Origin: Actinomyces sp.
GTDB lineage: Bacteria > Actinomycetota > Actinomycetes > Actinomycetales > Actinomycetaceae
Direction: 5' to 3'
DNA length: 64,000 bases
NCBI GenBank assembly: GCA_022649165.1
Contig: JALCNR010000007.1
Span: forward strand, 62,001-126,000
A program made the position numbers and the translations under genes. Position 1 is the first letter of the stretch. The number at the start of each line of letters is the position of its first letter. The notes under the pieces were generated by a model. It did not search any database. It saw only the letters and a list, made by a program, of their open reading frames with translations, and had not been told where the DNA came from. This document shows, piece by piece, positions 62,678 to 64,000 of this stretch.

Positions 62678-63454
62678 TCAGAGGAACTGCCGGACCCCCA
62701 CGTACTGGCGGAGGAGCGCCAGGAGGCTCGAGGATGCGACAAGTCCGGTCCTGGGGTTTTCCGAGGGTGTGTTCTCCACACGGATCTGGGCCGTGACCTC
62801 CGCGGACTCGAGACTCACGACGTGGGTGTTTCTCCGCATCGTAGGGTCGCGCCAGACCTCCAGAGTGGTGTTGTCCGGACCGGGACCCGCCAGCGCGCAG
62901 GCCACGGCCACGTTGACATTTGCCGGGAATAGCGAGTACCCCTCGCGAACCGTGCCGCTGAAGAGTCTCACCGCACCGGCCGGTTCCTTACGACCTTTAT
63001 TCGGCAGAGCAACAGCCGGCTTCCTAGTCTCGATGTGGAGACGCCGGATCGATCTACTCGCCTGGGCCGCTCGGATGAGATCCAATCCTCCGATGGCGCC
63101 CGAGGGGATGAGGACTCTCCCAGCGTCTCTGAGCAGGTCGCCGTGTTCCAGGAGCCCACCGACAGTCGAAGGCACGAAAATTCTCCTCCACTCCGACGCT
63201 GCCCGGGCGATGGGTCCGAAGCCAGCCAATCCTGAGGCCTCCACGACGATGTCCGCCGTCCGGGCGGCATCATCGGGGGTCCCGACGACGATACCAGCGG
63301 GAGCCCCGTGGTCGGAGAGCCACTGGCGGACCTTCGCGGGGTGACGGGTCGAGACCGCCGTCAGTCTCAGGCCTTTCTCGCCATCCAGAAGGGCTGCGGC
63401 CACCGCGGTCCCGATGGTTCCCAATCCGTGGATCGCGACACCGTGTTCAGTCAT
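62678..63454 (-). CDS. L-aspartate dehydrogenase-like protein
   Basis: 258-aa NAD(P)-dependent dehydrogenase of the AspDH (DUF108) family, which oxidises aspartate to iminoaspartate/oxaloacetate or the reverse. NAD motif HGLGTIGTAVAAAL; conserved end block SLFPANVNVAVACALAG, then MRRNTHVV with the catalytic His and NTPSENPRTG. GAGAGGAAGG precedes the ATG. It lies 91 bases after the aminotransferase and 120 before the regulator, so the three probably form one unit. Confidence 0.88.
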   Translation of the reverse strand: MTEHGVAIHGLGTIGTAVAAALLDGEKGLRLTAVSTRHPAKVRQWLSDHGAPAGIVVGTPDDAARTADIVVEASGLAGFGPIARAASEWRRIFVPSTVGGLLEHGDLLRDAGRVLIPSGAIGGLDLIRAAQASRSIRRLHIETRKPAVALPNKGRKEPAGAVRLFSGTVREGYSLFPANVNVAVACALAGPGPDNTTLEVWRDPTMRRNTHVVSLESAEVTAQIRVENTPSENPRTGLVASSSLLALLRQYVGVRQFL

Positions 63455-63545
63455 GTCATGCCTTCCTCTCGTGCGGATCGGACCTGCCTCCCCGTGGGCG
63501 AGGGGGGCGACTCGATCAGATCCGGCCGCCCCCCGGCTACCACGG

Positions 63546-64000
63546 TCAGAGTTCCCTGACGGTGCGGGCCATGCGCTCGAGTTTGTCGAGCCACACGCTC
63601 TCGTCCTGGGCGATGCATAGGCGGATGTGCCCGTCTCCGCGCTTGCCGAACTGGTAGCCGGGATTGACCACGACACCCGCCTTCTCCTTCAGGGCGAGCG
63701 CAACTTGCTGGGTTGACCCGTCGGTGAGAACCTTCGGGAAGACGTAGGAGGTTCCCCGGGAGGCGATGACCTCGAAGACACCCGAGTCGTTGAGGAACTC
63801 CACCGTGACGTCCCTCAGGTGGGCGTACTCCGAGATCCTTGTCGTGACGTATTCCTTGTCCTCAGCGATCCAGTGGCTCAGGACGTGCTGGGCATAGGCG
63901 GGCGCGCGCAGGGCCGCGATGGACTGGATATCCTCCATCCTCTCGATGATCTCGACGGGGGCGACGCCCACGCCAAGGCGGTACCCCGACAGGGATTCGG
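63546..64000 (-). CDS. Class I/II aminotransferase (N-terminal part beyond window)
   Basis: C-terminal ~150 residues of a fold-type I PLP aminotransferase. SLSGYRLGVGVAP near the edge corresponds to the segment just after the PLP lysine (usually S-K-x-x-x-x-G-x-R-x-G); the small domain continues to FPKVLTDGSTQQVALALKEK, VNPGYQFGKRGDGHIRLCIA and LERMARTVREL. The lysine itself is outside the window. The substrate is probably an amino or 2-oxo acid used with the neighbouring dehydrogenase. Confidence 0.88.
   Translation of the reverse strand, partial: ESLSGYRLGVGVAPVEIIERMEDIQSIAALRAPAYAQHVLSHWIAEDKEYVTTRISEYAHLRDVTVEFLNDSGVFEVIASRGTSYVFPKVLTDGSTQQVALALKEKAGVVVNPGYQFGKRGDGHIRLCIAQDESVWLDKLERMARTVREL

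Noticed and set aside
1-64000. CRISPR array, insertion sequence, prophage, tRNA or rRNA
   Set aside because: No regularly spaced repeats, transposase or integrase signatures, and no cloverleaf or rRNA-like segments were recognised on reading. A covariance search would be needed to exclude small RNAs.

Overview
High-GC (roughly 70%) DNA from an actinomycete, probably a host-associated relative of Actinomyces/Schaalia. The clues are GC-rich codon use, GTG starts, several genes whose -10 hexamer lies 6-7 bases before the start codon (leaderless transcripts), many four-base ATGA overlaps, an LAxTG-type wall-anchored glycosidase, and a citramalate route to isoleucine. The genus is inference only. 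No rRNA, tRNA, CRISPR array, insertion sequence or prophage was seen.

Layout. 1-4.8 kb: alpha-galactoside use (ABC binding protein cut by the window edge, GH36 alpha-galactosidase, divergent LacI regulator). 4.8-17.5 kb: a divergent glycan locus. One arm carries a PfkB kinase, an ABC sugar importer and GH2 beta-galactosidase; the other carries a DeoR regulator, GH4 glycosidase and GH38 alpha-mannosidase. A 22-base operator-like palindrome lies between the arms. 17.6-22.4 kb: housekeeping genes (YbaK deacylase, YccF, YggS, lipoate ligase, citramalate synthase). 22.8-27.5 kb: LacI regulator diverging from an inositol-dehydrogenase-like enzyme, hydroxypyruvate isomerase and MFS sugar transporter, with a promoter/operator pair between them. 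27.6-29.5 kb: ilvD. 30-34 kb: a large modular wall-anchored GH30 enzyme. 34.3-35.1 kb: glycosyltransferase.

35.1-41.2 kb is the most unusual part. A compact six-gene operon (DhnA-type aldolase, GlpP-family antiterminator, FGGY kinase, SDR, 2-hydroxyacid dehydrogenase, orphan galactitol-type PTS IIC) is preceded by a strong promoter and a short leader. The leader ends in an intrinsic terminator, and a competing hairpin can form just upstream of it. The operon therefore appears to encode the antiterminator that controls its own leader.

41.2-48.2 kb: amino-acid permease, MetE-like methyltransferase, manA, rfbD/rfbC, and a MacB-like ABC ATPase, with its FtsX-type permease continuing to 49.8 kb. 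49.8-56.9 kb: an amino-sugar import operon (ABC importer, Gfo/Idh oxidoreductase, NanE epimerase, ROK kinase) with a divergent GntR regulator and repeated CCCTAGGG-type sites downstream of its promoter. 57-59.6 kb: a decayed LysR gene, then HxlR regulator, flavin monooxygenase and FMN reductase. 59.6-64 kb: ilvE, a 2-hydroxyacid dehydrogenase, and a GntR / aspartate-dehydrogenase / aminotransferase set running off the edge.

Together the genes describe an organism that releases galactose, mannose and amino sugars from complex glycans, imports them mainly by ABC systems, and controls each locus with its own local regulator.
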